Positions 30,155-32,301 of a stretch of 32,301 nt of DNA are shown in pieces. Position 1 is the stretch's first letter; each line of letters begins with the position of its first letter. The stretch spans positions 1-32,301 of IMG/VR virus record IMGVR_UViG_3300018048_000028; one strand, given 5' to 3'. This stretch comes from a virus. Under the pieces are notes generated by a model that saw only the letters and a list, made by a program, of their open reading frames with translations, did not search any database and was not told the origin of the DNA. The position numbers were made by a program, and so were the translations under genes.

Positions 30155-31006
30155 ATGAGCTCACAAGACTATTATAACGATCCTACTCAATCTGGAAACT
30201 ACCAGTATGTTCTTTTAAAGGACATAATCAATAATTTTATGTTGATGAATGTTGGTGATGATAAAATCATTAATGACATTCCTAGGTATCAAGTGATCCA
30301 TTACGCTAAAAGAGCTATACAAGAGCTTAATTACGATGCGCTAAAAGAGGTAAAGAAGATTGAAATAGAGCTCTCTGAGACTCTTAGAATAACTATGCCG
30401 TCTGATTATGTTCAGGCAGTTAGAATGTCTTGGGTAGATGATGATGGAAGATTGCATCCTTTGGTTGTAAACAGAACTAATGCTATTGCTGATGCCTACC
30501 TACAGGATCAGGATGGAAACTTTTTGTTTGATGCAAATGGAGACTTGCAAGAGGCTGAAAGCCTTGCGGAAACAAGGTCTAACGTAAACACACAAAGATC
30601 TATAGATTATGACTCATTGGAAGCTGAACACACTGGTGGTCGATTTGGAATGAGCACGTCTGATTCAAATAAAAACGGAAGCTTCATTATAGATAAGCAA
30701 GCAGGTCAAATAAAATTCAGTTCTCATCTTAGTGACGGAACTATTATTGTTTTAGAATACATATCGGACGGTCTTTCTTCTGGCTCTGATGATACTTTGA
30801 GGGTAAATAAACTTGCTGAAGATTATATATATAGTTATCTTCAGGCGGAAATTGTTAATAGAAAATTTGGAGTACAAGAATACATCGTTAGAAGAGCTAA
30901 AAAAGAGGCTTCTGCCAAACTTCGAAACGCTAAGATTAGATTGATGAATGTTAATTTTGACGACTTAGTACAAAGTTTGAAGGGTAAAGATAAGTGGATT
31001 AAATAA
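30155..31006 (+). CDS. Ring or tail-tube-type adaptor protein, 283 aa
   Basis: Contains DIPRYQVIHYAKRAIQELNY then DALKEVKKIEIELSETLRI, PSDYVQAVRMSWVDDDGRLHP, DQDGNFLFDANGD, a middle with GRFGMSTSDSNKNGSFIIDK, and EYIVRRAKKEASAKLRNAKI near the end with KWIK as last residues. I recognise this layout (RSQV..AKR.IQE.N.D, then PsDYV...rlSWVDd.GRLHPL, then VRR.KK.ASA.LRNAKIRL) as a conserved adaptor protein of crAss-like and large Bacteroidota podoviruses, comparable to gp4-type tail accessory factors. It should join portal and tail hub. Its stop overlaps the next start by one base (TAATG). Confidence 0.78.
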   Translation: MSSQDYYNDPTQSGNYQYVLLKDIINNFMLMNVGDDKIINDIPRYQVIHYAKRAIQELNYDALKEVKKIEIELSETLRITMPSDYVQAVRMSWVDDDGRLHPLVVNRTNAIADAYLQDQDGNFLFDANGDLQEAESLAETRSNVNTQRSIDYDSLEAEHTGGRFGMSTSDSNKNGSFIIDKQAGQIKFSSHLSDGTIIVLEYISDGLSSGSDDTLRVNKLAEDYIYSYLQAEIVNRKFGVQEYIVRRAKKEASAKLRNAKIRLMNVNFDDLVQSLKGKDKWIK

Positions 31007-32301
31007 TGAAATTAAAAAATACATTTCTTTCGGGCAGAATGAATAAGGACGCAGATGAGCGTCTTTTGAAAAAGGATGAATATACTCATGCTGAAAACAT
31101 CGTTGTATCTAGTATAATTGATGCTGATACTGGAGTTCTAAAAAATGTAAAATCAAATAAGTTGGCTGGATTAACGCTAACTTACAGTGGGGATTCACCT
31201 GAAACTGTTGGAGCTGTAGCTGATGACGCTAACAATAAAATGTATTGGTTTGTAGCCACGACAACATCTTCTTACATCTGTGAGTATGATCATGTATTAG
31301 GCGTTTCGTCTATTATTTTATCAGACACTAGAGAGGCACCAGACAATGTATTGAACTTTCAAAAAAACAAAAAAATACACAGTGCAAACGTATTAAATGA
31401 CACTGATCAGAATAGAGTTTATTTATTTTGGACAGACGGACATAATCCTCCAAGAAAAATAAACATAGACAGGGCTAGATCCTGGAATGTTAATGGATTT
31501 TCTGATGAAGACGTTAGTGTCATTGTTAAGCCACCATTATTTCAGCCAGAAATAGAATTAGTTAAATCTGGTAATGTAGATGAGAGTTTTATTAGAGATA
31601 AATTCATTCAATTCGCAATAAGATACAAGTATCTAGACGGCGAAATTAGCGCATTAAGTCCCTTTAGTGAGTATGCTTTTCAGGCTAAATTGTTTTTTTA
31701 CGACTACGAAGAGGCTACTAATGAGTCAATGCAGAATGAATTTAATCAAGCAAACGTAACTTTCAATACAGGAGGATCAAACGTAGCTTCAATAGAGCTT
31801 ATTTTTAGAGAGTCAGAGTCCACAACATTATATGTTGTCGAGACCTTTGATAAAGTAAAACTTGGTCTTGAGAATGACAAGAGTCACGTATTTCCTTTTA
31901 GAAACAGCAAAGTTTACACTACGCTTCCTTCTGATGAAATGAGCAGGCTCTATGATGCTGTTCCACTGAAAGCTCAAACTCAAGAGCTTATTGGAAACAG
32001 ATTAGTTTACGGTAATTATACTGAAAACTACAACATGGTTGACTACAATAATAACGATATAAAGTTTGATTTTACCTTAAACAAAATATCGTTCCCAGTT
32101 CAACCAGGAAATCCGTCTAGAACTGCAAAAAGCAATAGAAGTTACGAAGCTGGTATTGTATATTTAGATGATTACGGAAGGATGTCTACTGTAATGACTT
32201 GTGAAAACAACAGTGTTTTCGTTCCTGTAAATGACTGTATAAACAGAAACACATTACAATTAGTTATAAATAATATTGCTCCTAAGTGGGCTAAGTATTA
32301 C
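31006..32301 (+). CDS. Tail hub or tail stabilisation protein, 3' end outside window
   Basis: An open frame of 432 codons reaches the right edge without a stop, starting MKLKNTFLSGRMNKDADERL then LKKDEYTHAENIVVSS. LSGRMNKDxDERLL...EY.HAENI is a pattern I recognise from the large hub/stump protein next to the ring proteins in crAss-like phages and relatives. The part seen is beta-rich, with a propeller-like feel (NNKMYWFVATTTSSYICEYD, then NRVYLFWTDGHNPPRKINID). It would form the tail's central body below the adaptor rings. The gene order here, ring, ring, hub, supports that. Total length and C-terminal domains cannot be judged from this window. Confidence 0.75.
   Translation, partial: MKLKNTFLSGRMNKDADERLLKKDEYTHAENIVVSSIIDADTGVLKNVKSNKLAGLTLTYSGDSPETVGAVADDANNKMYWFVATTTSSYICEYDHVLGVSSIILSDTREAPDNVLNFQKNKKIHSANVLNDTDQNRVYLFWTDGHNPPRKINIDRARSWNVNGFSDEDVSVIVKPPLFQPEIELVKSGNVDESFIRDKFIQFAIRYKYLDGEISALSPFSEYAFQAKLFFYDYEEATNESMQNEFNQANVTFNTGGSNVASIELIFRESESTTLYVVETFDKVKLGLENDKSHVFPFRNSKVYTTLPSDEMSRLYDAVPLKAQTQELIGNRLVYGNYTENYNMVDYNNNDIKFDFTLNKISFPVQPGNPSRTAKSNRSYEAGIVYLDDYGRMSTVMTCENNSVFVPVNDCINRNTLQLVINNIAPKWAKYY

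Overview
This window is part of the genome of a tailed double-stranded DNA phage that most likely infects a marine member of the Bacteroidota (Flavobacteriia). The evidence is: a complete head-building module (terminase, portal, scaffold, major capsid, head-tail ring proteins, tail hub); a lysis cassette; long fibre genes with poly-threonine linkers of the kind seen in marine phages; AT-rich DNA; A-rich leaders without Shine-Dalgarno sequences; and repeated TAnnTTTG boxes, the -7 element of Bacteroidota promoters. The order terminase, portal, scaffold, capsid, two ring-type proteins, large hub resembles crAss-like phages and the large Cellulophaga podoviruses. That placement is from memory of these families and was not checked by a search. 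No tRNA, rRNA, CRISPR, transposon or integrase was seen.

Layout. (1) 1-1034: three leftward genes of unknown function. (2) About 1035-2077: a divergent control region rich in short repeats and mini-hairpins, holding one possible small membrane-protein gene; it is a candidate origin and regulatory region. (3) 2078-4658: a rightward chaperonin operon, GroEL, GroES and a helix-turn-helix protein, joined by 4-base overlaps. (4) 4612-5136: one leftward winged-helix regulator gene, overlapping the end of the operon tail to tail. (5) 5183-8504: small basic proteins and small membrane proteins leading into a lysis cassette (M15 endolysin and holin). (6) 8563-19490: fibre and receptor-binding genes, including a 1177-residue protein with a predicted propeller and four cupredoxin-like repeats, and two tandem paralogous adhesin-like genes. 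(7) 19533-32301: packaging and head genes, ending inside a large tail-hub gene that runs off the right edge.

How the parts fit. The phage seems to bring its own GroEL/GroES pair, probably to fold abundant virion proteins. A second protein beside the terminase looks like two GroES folds in tandem. Five TAnnTTTG boxes lie 13-16 bases before start codons, suggesting several transcription units with very short leaders. Two strong terminator-like hairpins follow the capsid gene and the gene after it. The capsid gene has a distinct CGT-rich arginine codon choice.

The observations most worth a second look are the graded loss of copper-ligand residues across the cupredoxin-like repeats, the tandem GroES-like protein, the repeat-rich divergent region, and the near-leaderless promoter set.
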